From: Tetrahymena thermophila SB210
Lineage: Eukaryota; Ciliophora; Oligohymenophorea; Hymenostomatida; Tetrahymenidae
Direction: 5' to 3'
Assembly: GCF_000189635.1 (NCBI RefSeq)
Contig: NW_002476335.1
Coordinates: 124,001 to 188,000, forward strand
DNA length: 64,000 nt
The translations under genes were made by a program, and so were the position numbers. Positions 51,139 through 64,000 of the stretch are shown here, one piece after another. The notes under the pieces were generated by a model. It did no database searches. It was not told where the DNA came from and was given only the letters and a program-made list of their open reading frames with translations. The number at the start of each line of letters is the position of its first letter. Within the stretch, counting starts at the first letter, position 1.

Positions 51139-52529
51139 TCACCACGATGATACATGGTAAATACTTCCAGCAAGACCTATTACTAAAAACAAGAAAAAGC
51201 TTATGCCATAGAGTCCAGAAAATTTAATATTGAGAATTAATCCACTTGTAAAAGTAGATCTTGGCATCCAAATTCCAGCTCTATCTAATTGATCTCTTAT
51301 CTAAGGCCAATGCTATTCAACATACATGTTTATTTTACCTGATAGTATGATGTATCCTATACAACAAACGAGAATAGATAAACTAATTAATGATACACAA
51401 GTTAAATAAAATATAGTAAGCTTCCTCATTTAATAAAGCGAAGCAAAGTATCCAATTGTTCCAATTAAAATCAAAACTCCTGCCAAGCACAGAGAAACAG
51501 TGTTCATCCAAAAAGGAATATCAATAAAATCTAAGTGAACTAAAGCATATATTGTTAAATAAAGTAAACCACTTCCTAATACGATAAACATGAGTGCAAA
51601 GGCAGGCACAAAAGTTAAAAGAATTCTATAAATAAAATATGTATTTAGATTAATTTTATAATACGTAAAAATTACTTTTTTAAGTGGATTCTTATGACAA
51701 TGATAGTAATTGAAATTATAAATCCAATAGAAAGAGTTAAGGCTGTGACACCTAAAGAAATAATCTAATTTTCTATTTCTTGCTAAAATTCTACAAATGT
51801 TTGCTTCTACACTTTATTTTATAAAGTTTCCCAATTAGTGTAAACCCATTGTTGCATGTTAGGTTTAAAAGTGATGCAACCAAAAGCATAAACTAAAAGA
51901 TAAACAATCATTACAAAATCTAAATAAACGACTAGCAGCAACGTTCTCTTCTTGTTAAAATGTGATGCTATTAATTTAAAATAAAAAAAATTTATTTTTC
52001 TGTTTTAAAACTAAATAAATTTATTTAAATTTTTGAATTTATTTAACTCCTTATAAAGTAGCAATAAATTTACCAAAAATAGTAATCATATTGAGAATGC
52101 AAGTGAGTGCTCCAAGTAGAACTAAAGCTTTATCAGCATACATTGAATGCTGAGTTAAACTTGATGCACTTAAACCTTAATATATTAAAGTTGCAGTTAG
52201 TATCATGCTAGAAAAACTTACAAGTATTAAAACCCAATTCTAAAAATTGACTTTAGAGTCATCATTTCTATTTTTTTTAAACATAATTAAATTTTAATAT
52301 TTTCATTTTTAAAAGTATGGAAAAAAAACTAAATTAACTGAATAATTTCTAAATATAATAAATTTCTATACATATATTGTGCCTTCTAGTTAACAGGCTT
52401 ATCAACAGCTTATGGCTAAGTTTAAAGCTCTTTCAGTAATTCTTCTTTTTATTTCTTAGTCATCAAATTAGTTCCAGATATCTATTTAGCATCTGGAATT
52501 TATCCTTTTTAAATATCAATCTACTTCAT
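51139..52529 (-). CDS. eight-helix membrane protein, double tetraspanin-like
   Basis: Predicted protein of 376 residues; exons (minus strand) 52529-52372, 52267-52074, 51967-51676, 51625-51139, exact frame closure. A soluble N-terminus of about 60 residues is followed by eight hydrophobic segments near residues 64-86, 98-118, 126-148, 186-208, 216-244, 254-278, 284-308 and 350-370. In each half, helices 1-3 are close together and a loop of about 40 residues precedes the fourth, the spacing of tetraspanins; the second half has a CC pair (VCCIGY) in its third helix. The loops lack the full CCG signature of animal tetraspanins, so homology is not proven. An alternative start at 52284 would give a shorter N-terminus; I prefer 52529 because the splice (GTATAG donor, AATAG acceptor) gives a continuous charged leader. 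Confidence 0.75.
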
Positions 52530-54069
52530 TCAAAAATCTTATATCTATATTTTTAAATAAAAAGCTATCTTAAGAGTTTTAAAAAATATTTAAAATGATT
52601 ATTTATAATTTTTGAAAGAGTTTTTATTATAAAATAATTTACATTTTATTTATTTATTTAATTATTTTTTATGTAGAGAGAGTGCTAATAGATAAGGTAT
52701 GTTTTTAATGATATATTTAAATTATTTGCATTTTTTACATTAAAATCATAATTAAATTAATGAAAAAATTTTGAAAATTAAACTATCAACTTTTTATTTA
52801 TGATAAAATATCTATTTATGAATTTTACATATCCCAATATTCAATTATGAATCAAATTAAAACTTAAAAAAAACAAACAAACTTTATTCAACTTTTCTAA
52901 TTTTAATATATAATAGGCTAATTTTATTTTCTAAATAAAAATACTTTAAATATCTAAATTATTTTTACATTAAAATTATTATTAAATAAATTAAGAAAAT
53001 AAAAAATTTTACTTTTACTGTAATTCCTCAATAAAAAAACTACCGATTAAATGAGCTCCACTAAAAATCCCAAATAATTTTTATTTAAAGTGGATTATTC
53101 AATAGAGAATGCACGATTTTGTACAAATTGAAGTAATATAGTATTTATTTATTATAAAATATTTAATATTAAAAGAATTATCAATTAAATTTAAAAATAA
53201 CATAGCAATCTTTAAATATTTTAATATTTTTTAATAATGGGCGAATCTAATTTTATAAATTAAAATGCTTTAAGTGTTTCAATATTTTTTAGATAAAAAT
53301 AATTAAAAACAAATAAAAAAAAATTGAAAAATAGAACTATTAAATATTTATATATGATAAAACATCTATCTATTAGTTTTACAGATACTCAATTCAATTA
53401 TGAATAAATTTAAAACACGCAAAATTATTTTAGAATTTTAATTTTGTATTTATTAGGTGAATTTAATTTTATAAATAAAATTATTTTAAATGTGTAATTA
53501 TTTTCACTTTAATAAATTTGTTTTTTTTTATGTTATATTTTTATAGTTTATTTTTTCTAATTTATAAATACTAAATTTAAATAAACATAATAGAATAATT
53601 GATATTTTAGTAATCTGGTATGTTTAATGAAATTCTTTGAAATAAATTTTTTATATTTTTGTTTAAAATTTAAATGAGAAATAGAATTTGAGCAAGTATA
53701 AATATAAAATAAGTTTAATTATTTAAAAGTAAAAATAATAAGAATATATTTAATAAATGATCAAGATACAATAAGTTGATAGATAACTAGCTAACTATAA
53801 ACAGTGACCATATAATTAAAATAAGCTGTTTACGAAAAATAAGAAGTAATATTGATTTTGGATATATTGGTAAATGAATCAATAAAATTTAAGGTAAACA
53901 ATTATAAGTCGATAACTTACATGTAGATACAATTTATAATGTTTAAATTAAAATTGGTAAGAATAAATTAGCAGGAATAACTATTTTTATATTCAATGTA
54001 TGGTTTTTAATAAAAAGCTAATATTTTTTTATAATTTCAATTTAAAAAAATATTATCTAAATTTTTAGC
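52530..54069. other. divergent intergenic region with diverged direct repeats
   Basis: 1.5 kb of AT-rich DNA between a minus-strand and a plus-strand gene. Its left half holds several diverged copies of a direct repeat (separate entry); the right half shows nothing recognisable. Confidence 0.6.
52690..53540 (+). repeat. family of diverged direct repeats
   Basis: Two blocks align well by eye: 52801-52863 and 53354-53415, sharing TGATAAAA, ATCTAT, TTTTACA and TTCAATTATGAAT in the same order and spacing. A second motif, AATTTTATTTTCTAAATAAA and its variants, follows each and also occurs at about 53251 and 53459. This gives three to four copies of a unit of about 200-350 bp, each with substitutions and indels. 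There is no coding frame in the unit. Copy number is uncertain because AT-rich DNA aligns easily by chance. Confidence 0.55.
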
Positions 54070-57000
54070 ATGATAAGTAGCGATATTACATAAATTTAAA
54101 AAACTAAAAAGGTCAAATCCTCAGGTATACGCTCTAAACTGCGTAAAATAATTTGGGCGATAGCCATAATAGCTTCAATTTTGACTGTATCAATTAGCCA
54201 AAATATTTAGGGATACTTTGCTGGATCAATTTTAGGTAAATTTAAACATTTGCATTAAAAATAGGCATTTGATAAATTCCATTTTGATTAATAAAAATGA
54301 AAATGAATTTTTTTTTTTCTATATAATTTTATATAAACATTTAGTTTAAGGGATTTATTTATTTAAGTTATTTAATTTAAAATTATCAAAAGTAATTATC
54401 GCTTCGATATTTCACATTCTAGCAAAGTATATTGATTCTTCTCTTCTTACAGTTGATCTAGTTATCACTCTTTCAATAGGATATTTTTTAGCCTTCTTTA
54501 CTTTGTAATTTCAAATTTATAAATAGTTCATGCCATAAAATGTGAAATTTTTATTGTTCAATAGTATATTAATACCTGCTGACACTGCCTTATCAATAAG
54601 ATATTAGAATTTGTTCAAGGATTCTCCACAATCTAAAGAGATTGCAGACTTATCTTAAATCAACAATTCGAATTACTTATATGACAACACTTATTATAAA
54701 ATATGGTATGTTGTTTATTGGGTTATGATGGCATTAAATATGTTCATTATGAATGTCTAAAATTTGTTTCATAAAACAGGCCATGTATTTTTTTGCTCTC
54801 GTATTGTAGGTACAATTGTCGTAAAAACATCATTTTACTTAATAATATTATAGATATTGCTTAAAATTAAATTAATATTCTAATATTTTAATAATAGAGC
54901 TATATCAAACTTTGTTTAGTATTTGTGATTCCATTTGTTATAGGATGCATTATCTTATTCATTTTTACTAAAAGCTTTGGAATTGGAGTTATGACTTAGG
55001 TTTTTTTGTTACTATCTAATATTTATGGTATAACAGTTTTGGTCCTGTTAATTGGGTATGGTCTAGTTTAATTTCCTTACTCTCTTTGGTCAAAAACTAA
55101 TACAAATAATACTTTAGATGTTCTATTAACTAAAGCAGAGCCTCTTTTTAATAGGTATTGTGATGCTTAGGTAAAATTTAAATACATTAATATAGTTATG
55201 TTAAGAAATTATATAAAAAATAGACCAACTTGTTATTAGCTACCTAAAAAATGCAGAATATAATTAATAAAATTTATGATGGTCATTAGCTCTATCCTTA
55301 TAAAGATATGTTTATCAACGAATTGCCAAACTTGGATGAGCATAGGTCATACAAAACAAGCTCAGCTTCTTCTAATTTAATGAAGCATTTAACTGACATG
55401 CCAGATATCGTAAAATTACTAAAGTTAATTATATTTTAAGTTATTTAAAAGATTTTTAATTTGTAAATCAGATTACTGAAAATTATCTTGCTAACGCTAG
55501 GTTTTCTTTAAAGAGTGCAAAATATAATTTTATTAAAGTTTTTAATAAATGGAAACAAGTAAATTCTTTAAAGAAAACAATTTTAACTTTAATATTTTGT
55601 TAATGTTATAAATAAAGCACTGTGATAAAATTTATAAGGTTATTGACATAAAAAGTCTAGAAAATAAAAAAGATCTAATTTCACCTACAAGAGAAGATAA
55701 ACATTCTAAAAGCAATAACAATTAAAACAAGGACTCATTAAAAAGCAAATTTTTGAATACTTCTTTCAACGATCTGCTTAAAGATTATAAACAATTAGAG
55801 GCAAAAAAAATGGATAAAAAGTATGTGATCTTTTACAAAATATCAGCTTGCTTAGCTGGTATGCTATCTATTTTAATTATTTATAGTGAAACAGCTTTAA
55901 TTTTTTCTACTGACGATAATTAAGCTATTGTATTTATGAGAGTAAATTAATTAAATTCAAATAATATTTTTTAATGAATTTTTTCACAAAAAGATCATAT
56001 AAAACAGCACAAATGTAGCTGGTGTAATTGTTTTCATTTTAGTTATCCTATGTTATGTAATACATTGTGCATGCTTTGCTTTGTTTGAAATTGATTTAGG
56101 AGCAGGATTTGAAATTTATCCTTATCATACTCATCCACTAACTGTTATGTTTAATTCTAAAACATGTGGAACAATAGCTGTAAATTAATTTAAATTTATT
56201 TTTTACTTTAACAATAAACATATTTTTTAATAGTTTCCTTTGTGCTATAATGTAATGCTGATTCTGAACTAAGTTGATAATAGTGATTTAAAAGTGCATT
56301 CTGGCTTTGACACATTTTTCAGACCAATGCAAAGTGTCCCTTTTTTAGGAAGATGGTATAATCTAATAGTGTGTTTTTTAATATCAGTCGTAGGCATAAT
56401 ATCGATGTTTAGTTCTCTTAAAAAACTAGTAAAAACTATTACAAGAGATAAAATAGATATGGGTTCGAATGAAGTTGAAGTTGAGAAAATATAATCTGGT
56501 GAGAAATGGGTGATAAACGAATGGCAAAGAAGAAAAAAATAACAATTTATCAATAACTTATAAAACAAAAATAATAATCAAGATTTAAGCTAAAATGAAT
56601 TAGAACAAAGCTAAAGTGGATTATTAAATAAAATAAAAGGCTTTTTCACTTTTAAAAAGAAAGACAGAAAAAATGATAATGTTTAGGAATTGACTGAGAC
56701 ACAAAACAATTAATAAAAAAAGCCAGTGTCTAAATTAGCTTAATTGATGAATAATAATTAAAATTAATCTTAAAACAATTTTAATAATTCAAATAAGTTA
56801 GAAGAAGGAGGAATAGTAGCTAGAGTAAGATAATAGCAGTATTTATAATAGTAATTAAAGGAGATGTCTCTAGAAGAAATGGTTAATGGAAAATAAGTTA
56901 TTAATTATACGAATGAAATTTCTTTAGATGATAGCTTTTTCCAAACAAAAGATGATACTACAGATTAAGATAAAAGTAAGGTTCCTACTTTTTAGGTAAT

Positions 57001-58651
57001 TCATATTGAGGATTAAGGATAAGATATTGAAAATAGATAGCATTAAAACACTATGCTAGCAACAAATATAGCAAGCGACTTCTATGCAAATAAAAAATAG
57101 TAAAAGGATTCTATTGCAAGAACTGATACTTCGAATTATGACCTAACTTACTCTGAGTCATCTTCCTCAGTAAGAGTTAAAAAAAATGCAGTATCAATTT
57201 CAAATTAAAATGAAACAAATCCAAATAGTGCTAGATCTGATGATTCATATGCTCATGATTTCGAAGTCAATATTTATGGTAAAAATGTCAAGCACAAAAT
57301 GTTTAATCAGCCTAACAGAAAGATCACTGAAAATTTAGATGAAAATGAGTTAAATGAATAAACTGAACCTAGATTAAGAGCTAATAACCCATAGCTATTC
57401 AAAACATAGCTTAACGAAATTTCCTCTGAATATGCAGAAAGTTAGCTCGGTCAAAGCGAGTTTTAAAACACACTTCAGTAATTTGATATTGAAAAACCAA
57501 ATATTGCTTCTTATTAGATGAGTTTAAATGTTTTTTCTCCAGAATTCTAAGCACCAGTAATTTCAGAGCTCAACAATGACGAAATACAAGAAGAATATTA
57601 AAATCATCATTAGTATGAATAGGAATATAACAATGATTAATTTTATAATAATAACAACTAATATATTGAAAATTAAATTGATTAAAATACTTTTTAGTGC
57701 AAAGATTAAAACGGGATAGATGAAATTTAGTAATAAGATATAAATGATGATGATTTTTAACAAAATGATAACTAAATTGTTCAAAATAGGTAGTCTAATT
57801 TATCTAATGTTTCCCAAAAAAGTCTAAAAATTAATCTCGATAGCATTAAAGGATCTGTTGATGATGATTAATCTAATTATAAGAATATGAATATTATTGG
57901 TGAAATAGAATTTTAAAAAGAAAGAAAAAAGAATTTAAAAATTAAAAAAATTCACAAAAAAATACTTTAACAGGGTAAAGATATTTCTGAAAATTTTGAA
58001 GTTAATTCTGATGTTTATGATGATGATGAAGATGAGACTAACAGTGATTAAGAAGAAAATGGATAGCAAAATGAAAATTAAGAAGAAAATAATAAAAGTC
58101 CTTTAAAGCAGATAAGTTAGAATATTAATTATAAATCAGAGGTTAAAACTAAATCTATTGAAAAAAGTAAAAGTTTAAAGGATGATGCAGATTACTCATC
58201 TGATAATACAGATGATTTAGAATACTAAATGACAAGAGGGAGAAGTAAGATAGTCTAGACATAATAGTCTAAGTCTTAAATTAATATAGATGGAGGATGG
58301 GTCTATAAAAAAAGTGAAAATAAAGTAATGAGAAAGTTGAATGGATGGAAAAAAAAATACCTTATTGTTAAAGAGGGAAGTTTATTTTATTATGAAAACA
58401 ATGACTAGTAGTAAAAAGGAAACGAAATATAAATGCAAAATATAGTAAATGTAATTTAATACAGTAAAGATGCAAGAAAAGCTAATAAAAAAGAAACTAA
58501 TGAAGATAGAAACCTTCGCTTTATTATTTATACAAAAGATAGAAAATTTGATTTTAAAACAGAAAATGAATAAGATACTGTTGAATGGGTTGATCATATT
58601 TAAAATCATGTATTAAGATATTTAAAGAGTTAAGAAAAATAAAAAAAGTGA
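54070..58651 (+). CDS. LMBR1-family membrane protein fused to a C-terminal PH domain
   Basis: Predicted protein of 1355 residues from eight exons: 54070-54235, 54393-54820, 54898-55170, 55224-55409, 55472-55558, 55618-55941, 55994-56179, 56234-58651; exact frame closure. The first ~620 residues carry about nine hydrophobic segments and the conserved LMBR1/LMBRD2 block with IPFVIGC, FGIGVMTQVFLLLSNIYG and LLIGYGLVQFPYSLWSK. LMBR1 proteins are polytopic receptors or trafficking proteins of the plasma membrane. A long acidic, N/Q/S/D-rich linker (about 640-1235) follows, and the end is a PH domain (about 1238-1348): it starts GGWVYKKSENK, has LNGWKKKYLIVKEGSLFYYE and closes with the invariant tryptophan in DTVEWVDHI. 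PH domains bind phosphoinositides or proteins, so the tail probably contacts the inner membrane leaflet. The whole linker and PH domain lie in one 2.4-kb exon without an intervening stop. Confidence 0.9.
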
Positions 58652-59016
58652 TGCTAAAAAATATTTCAAAACAAAATTGACTATTGATGTCCATACATCA
58701 TAAAAGCTAACAAATTGTTTTCTATTTATTTTGTTTTTAATATTTTATTTATCAAATTATTTGTTTGTTATGATTATCTTTTTATAAAAATAAATTTAAA
58801 TAAAATATAGTTTCCATTTTTAATATATTAATTTTATGTTTATAATAAATATATTAACTTTAAATATTATTTAAGAATAAATCAGCCGATTTTTTTATTA
58901 TTTATTTTATAATAAGTAAATCCCAAACATTGTTTATTTTATATTAAACCAAAATAAATGGAAATACAATTGATATTAGGAGGTATATATATTTATTAGT
59001 TTAAACATAGAAGATA
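58652..59016. other. convergent intergenic spacer, nothing recognised
   Basis: AT-rich DNA between convergent genes; should contain both polyadenylation regions. No other signal seen. Confidence 0.6.
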
Positions 59017-60820
59017 TCATTACTCAGTACTGTAATAAAATGTGTAAAATATGTCTTAATTAGTTATTATATCTATTTGAAAATTATATTTTTAATCACC
59101 TATTTTATTTATTGAAGCTTATTTTAAGTTTAAGTTGTCAATTTTTTCTTCAAAAATAGATATTTCTTTATATACATTCTGCTAATCATAATATTGAATA
59201 GTTATATCATTTTTATAGACTCTAAAAATGCAGTTTTCAAAGAAAATAGAGTTGATATAATTTTTATTCTCATATAATAGTACTCCTATTTCGACTTAGT
59301 TTGAATATAAAATGTACATTCTATTCTAAAACTGAAGATAAAATGTATTTTCTTTTATAAAATAAATATCAGGCTCATCCTTTTCAGAAGGAAGCTTAGT
59401 ACTTTCAAGATAAACATCTGTTTAAATAATTTCTTTGGTAAGATTTTATCTTAAAAATTATCCTTAATTGTTTATTTTAATCTTGATGCACTCAACTGTT
59501 AAGCTGTTCATAAAATTAATGATATGTAGTGCTTCGTTATCTAAGTAAAAGCTAAAGGATAAAATTAAGTATTTATTTTACTGATAGAATGTATATATAT
59601 TTCTTCCACCTTCATCAAAAATTTTAATTTTTTTTCTATCTTTTGACAAGATGGCAAAACAATTTTGAACTGGCTAAAACTAAAGCTTACAGACTTCATT
59701 AAATAATCTATTTTTTAAATTAAAGTTAATAACTTTTAATAAAATATTATAATTACTTTTAAGAGGGTAGTATTTATAGATTGTTCACCTTAAAAGTATT
59801 TAAAGAAAGCTTTTTTGACCCAGTTAAAATAAGTAGTGATTTTAAATTATCAGGATCTTCTTGATTTGTAAATACCTCAAAATGGACAATATCTTCAAAA
59901 CCTAAAAATATAGCTCCTATTTTTGAATTTAGTAAGTAACTTGGAAATTTTTGTACAATTATCTTTTAATCATCCAGATCATGGGAATATAAAAATGCTT
60001 ATTTATTATCAGGAGTTTTTTCCATAACATTTATTTAATTTTTTTACTACTAAAATGAATCATCATACTTTACAAGGTCTAAGCAAAAATTATTTTTTTC
60101 TTTTTTTAGGAGACTTATTAATTGAGTGAATTTTTTTTATTCTATTTAAAACAGACTTATTGTATTTTTAAACCATTAGGATGATTTTTAGAATGTAATA
60201 ATATCCTATTCCTACAAAAGCTTTTAAAAGTTTTACCTAACTTTATTGTAAATTCCTTCAGCCTAATTGCAAATTATTTTAGAAACACTGTGAATAGTAT
60301 AGGATAAATTTTAAAAAAAGTTATCAGATTGATTGCTATTTATGTACTATTCTCTCAGCTTCTAAATATCAAATTCTTATCTAATCATCTCCTTTATTTA
60401 ATCTTCTGTTAGCTTTTCTGTATATTCTACCTTCAAATCTTTTGCTACAGGAGGTTCTTCATCCATAATTTAGTTCTGATCGTTTATTTTATTAATAAAA
60501 TTTTGCTAATAATTTGATTCTTTTTAATCAGAGTCATATTTATTTTCTTACTGTTGCTGTTTAAATTTATCTTTCTAATTTTACTTTTTGTTTTTTACTG
60601 CAGATTTAGATTTCCTAATGTATTTTTTTAAGAATTTTTTCTACTCTTTACACTCTTCATAAAAAAGAATATTTGCCATTTTTAAGCGCTTAGAGATTTA
60701 TATTAGTTTATTAGTAGAGTTTAAAGTGCTTGGACTATCCTAAAAGTTAATTTCCTCAACAATATTTTTGAGGACGCTAATAGAATTTTTGAGACTTTCA
60801 CTTTGCATATTTACTTTCAT
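59017..60820 (-). CDS. hypothetical protein, 584 aa
   Basis: Two exons (minus strand): 60820-59757 and 59707-59017, joined in phase 2 across a 49-nt intron; the frame closes exactly. The N-terminal ~170 residues are charged and helical, with EEPPVAKDLKVEYTEKLTED after a K/Q-rich stretch. The middle (about 170-260) continues helical (LFQIEQKKFTQLISLLKKEK). From about residue 270 the composition changes to alternating hydrophobic and polar residues with repeated short strand-like units (IGAIFLGFEDIVHFEVF, YLILSFSFYLDNEALHIINF), suggesting a beta-rich, possibly propeller-like domain. An N-terminal coiled coil plus C-terminal beta domain is the shape of TRIM/B-box-like proteins in ciliates, but no zinc-binding cysteines are seen. 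Family not recognised. Confidence 0.72.
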
Positions 60821-62342
60821 AAAATTTAACAATTTAGGCTAAAATCTTAAGTTTAATTTGATAATTCATTATAATTTTTCTATTTGCAATTTACAATATT
60901 ATAATTAAGGGATTATAAAATCTGGTAGATGCAAATTCTTTTTGAAATGATAATTTTTTGCGCACATATTTAATATTTAATAGACTATATATAATAACAC
61001 AATAAATTAATTTTTTATAGAAAATAACTCACTTTAACTAAAAATATTAAATCATAACAAAAGCATTAAATTTCAGCAAAATAAATTTATTTAGGAAGTT
61101 ACTAAATTCAAGTAAAAACAAAAATATTTTTTAATATTTAAGTATAATATTAATTGAAAACCTAATTACATGGTAGAAATAATATTATTAGGTCTAATAA
61201 TTGAGAAAAATAATTTTTTATTTTCAAAATATAAAAAGAATACATACATAGTTGATTAATCTTATTATCGTTTAAATACCTACAAAAATATTAATTATTT
61301 TAATGAAAAATCACCAATATTAAATATTTTTAACACATTATGTTTTAATAGCTTATTATATCATCTAAATAAATAAAACATAGTTTTTTTAAACTATTAT
61401 TAGATATTTAAATTAATTGTACCCTCGGGCACTGCCTTTTTCAAGGCTATACACTGAAATTTTAGATATTAAGGTAATTTTAGTATTATATTTTATAGTT
61501 TTTTAAGTAATCCAAACCATATATGAGTTCTTTTTTATTATATTCAATATTTTAACTTATATTTAGGTTAAAATAAAAAAAATTTTTTTATAATCATATA
61601 AATATTTTAAGCTAATATGCAAATTATTTTTTTACTTAAAACAATATTTAATTATGTACTATGAAATATAATATTAATTTTGTAAATATTTTTGAAATTA
61701 TTTTATGATTTTTTAGTAGTTGCTTAATTCATTAAACTTTGATTTTATACTACATAAGTTAGTTAAAAATGTGTATCAGTTAAATTTATAAAGAATAATA
61801 ATAATTTTTAGTCAATTTATTAAATTCATTGTTTGGATTCGGAAATACTAAAATAGTTAAAATTATAGTATTAATTTTAAAGATATATGATTGGAAATAT
61901 TTTTGTGTTTTAATAATAGTAAGTTAATTTAATAAAATCAAGCTTTATTTTAAATTTAATTAGATGATAGTATAACATTTATTGGTTTATTATGAATAAA
62001 AATAATTATTTTTGTCAAACAATATTTACTTAATTATTATAAAATCATTTAGATGCCAAAATAAGTATTTACCATGCATTTTAAAAAGTGAAATAAATTT
62101 AAAAATATATCTTTGTAATAGTTTATGCCTTGATAATATAATTTATTCTAAATAAGAGCTTTCTACATTTATTTATATGACATCCAATAAAAATGTGTTA
62201 AATATTTTATATAGAACATACTTTAATAATGATTTATAATTAAATTTTTATTTTATTTTAAATTAATCTTCTTTTAAATTTTTAACTTTATTTTAGAAAT
62301 ATTTTTATTATTTTCATGTATTTATTTATTTATCTTTTCTGT
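60821..62342. other. AT-rich intergenic stretch with one GC-rich island
   Basis: 1.5-kb spacer between two minus-strand genes. Apart from the compact GC-rich island at about 61418-61466 (separate entry) it is featureless. Confidence 0.6.
61418..61466. ncRNA. possible small RNA element in a GC-rich island
   Basis: About 45 bp of balanced base composition stand alone in DNA that is almost only A and T. The island includes CCCTCGGGC followed by GCCTTTTTCAAGGC, which can fold as a 5-bp stem (GCCTT/AAGGC; the minus strand has a GAAA tetraloop). CACTG occurs on both sides of that stem. No known RNA family recognised, and strand is undetermined. Confidence 0.25.

Positions 62343-64000
<1,658 letters not shown>

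Noticed and set aside
52255-52286. ATG at 52284-52286 as start of the eight-helix protein
   Set aside because: It is open, but the spliced upstream exon from 52529 gives canonical splice sites, correct phase and a protein-like leader; the short form remains a possible alternative.

Overview
The window is nuclear DNA from a ciliate, most likely the macronuclear genome of Tetrahymena or a close oligohymenophorean relative. It is extremely AT-rich. TAA and TAG occur in frame throughout conserved domains where glutamine fits, and every recognisable gene ends in TGA (ciliate nuclear code, TAA/TAG = Gln). Introns are GT...AG, mostly 44-160 nt with a few up to 433 nt, which is longer than the 20-34 nt introns of Paramecium. 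All CDS calls below use this code and hand-spliced exons. Nearly every multi-exon model closes with an exact multiple of three, which is the main internal check on the exon boundaries. Read with the standard code, almost all of these genes vanish.

Layout: 1-1044 (+) 3' end of an SR-protein kinase. 1827-2843 (+) acidic coiled-coil protein. About 3643-4468 (+) a doubtful gene. 5165-7522 (+) coiled-coil C2H2 zinc-finger protein. 9256-13240 (-) secreted cysteine-rich protein with a GPI-like tail. 13724-17783 (-) Q/N-rich coiled-coil protein. 18843-24321 (-) second cysteine-rich GPI-like protein. 24962-25855 (+) unknown. 26194-30793 (-) long coiled-coil protein. 32195-35280 (-) ten-finger C2HC zinc protein built from a threefold repeat. 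36443-36859 (+) small membrane protein followed by a broken tandem copy. 40114-40728 (+) START-domain lipid-binding protein. 41656-44410 (-) low-complexity coiled-coil protein. 44989-50823 (-) Trm3/TARBP1-type tRNA ribose methyltransferase. 51139-52529 (-) eight-helix, double-tetraspanin-like protein. 54070-58651 (+) LMBR1-family membrane protein with a C-terminal PH domain. 59017-60820 (-) unknown. 62343-64000 (-) calcium-dependent protein kinase with four EF-hands, 5' end outside the window.

The genes do not form an operon or an obvious pathway; each appears to be independently transcribed, as is normal for ciliates. The long AT-rich intergenic stretches hold a few compact hairpins and GC-richer islands (around 31.8, 39.5 and 61.4 kb) that could be small RNA genes. 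A family of diverged direct repeats lies between 52.7 and 53.5 kb. No virus-like element, transposon, CRISPR array, rRNA or convincing tRNA was seen. Functional names rest on motifs recognised by eye, not on database searches.
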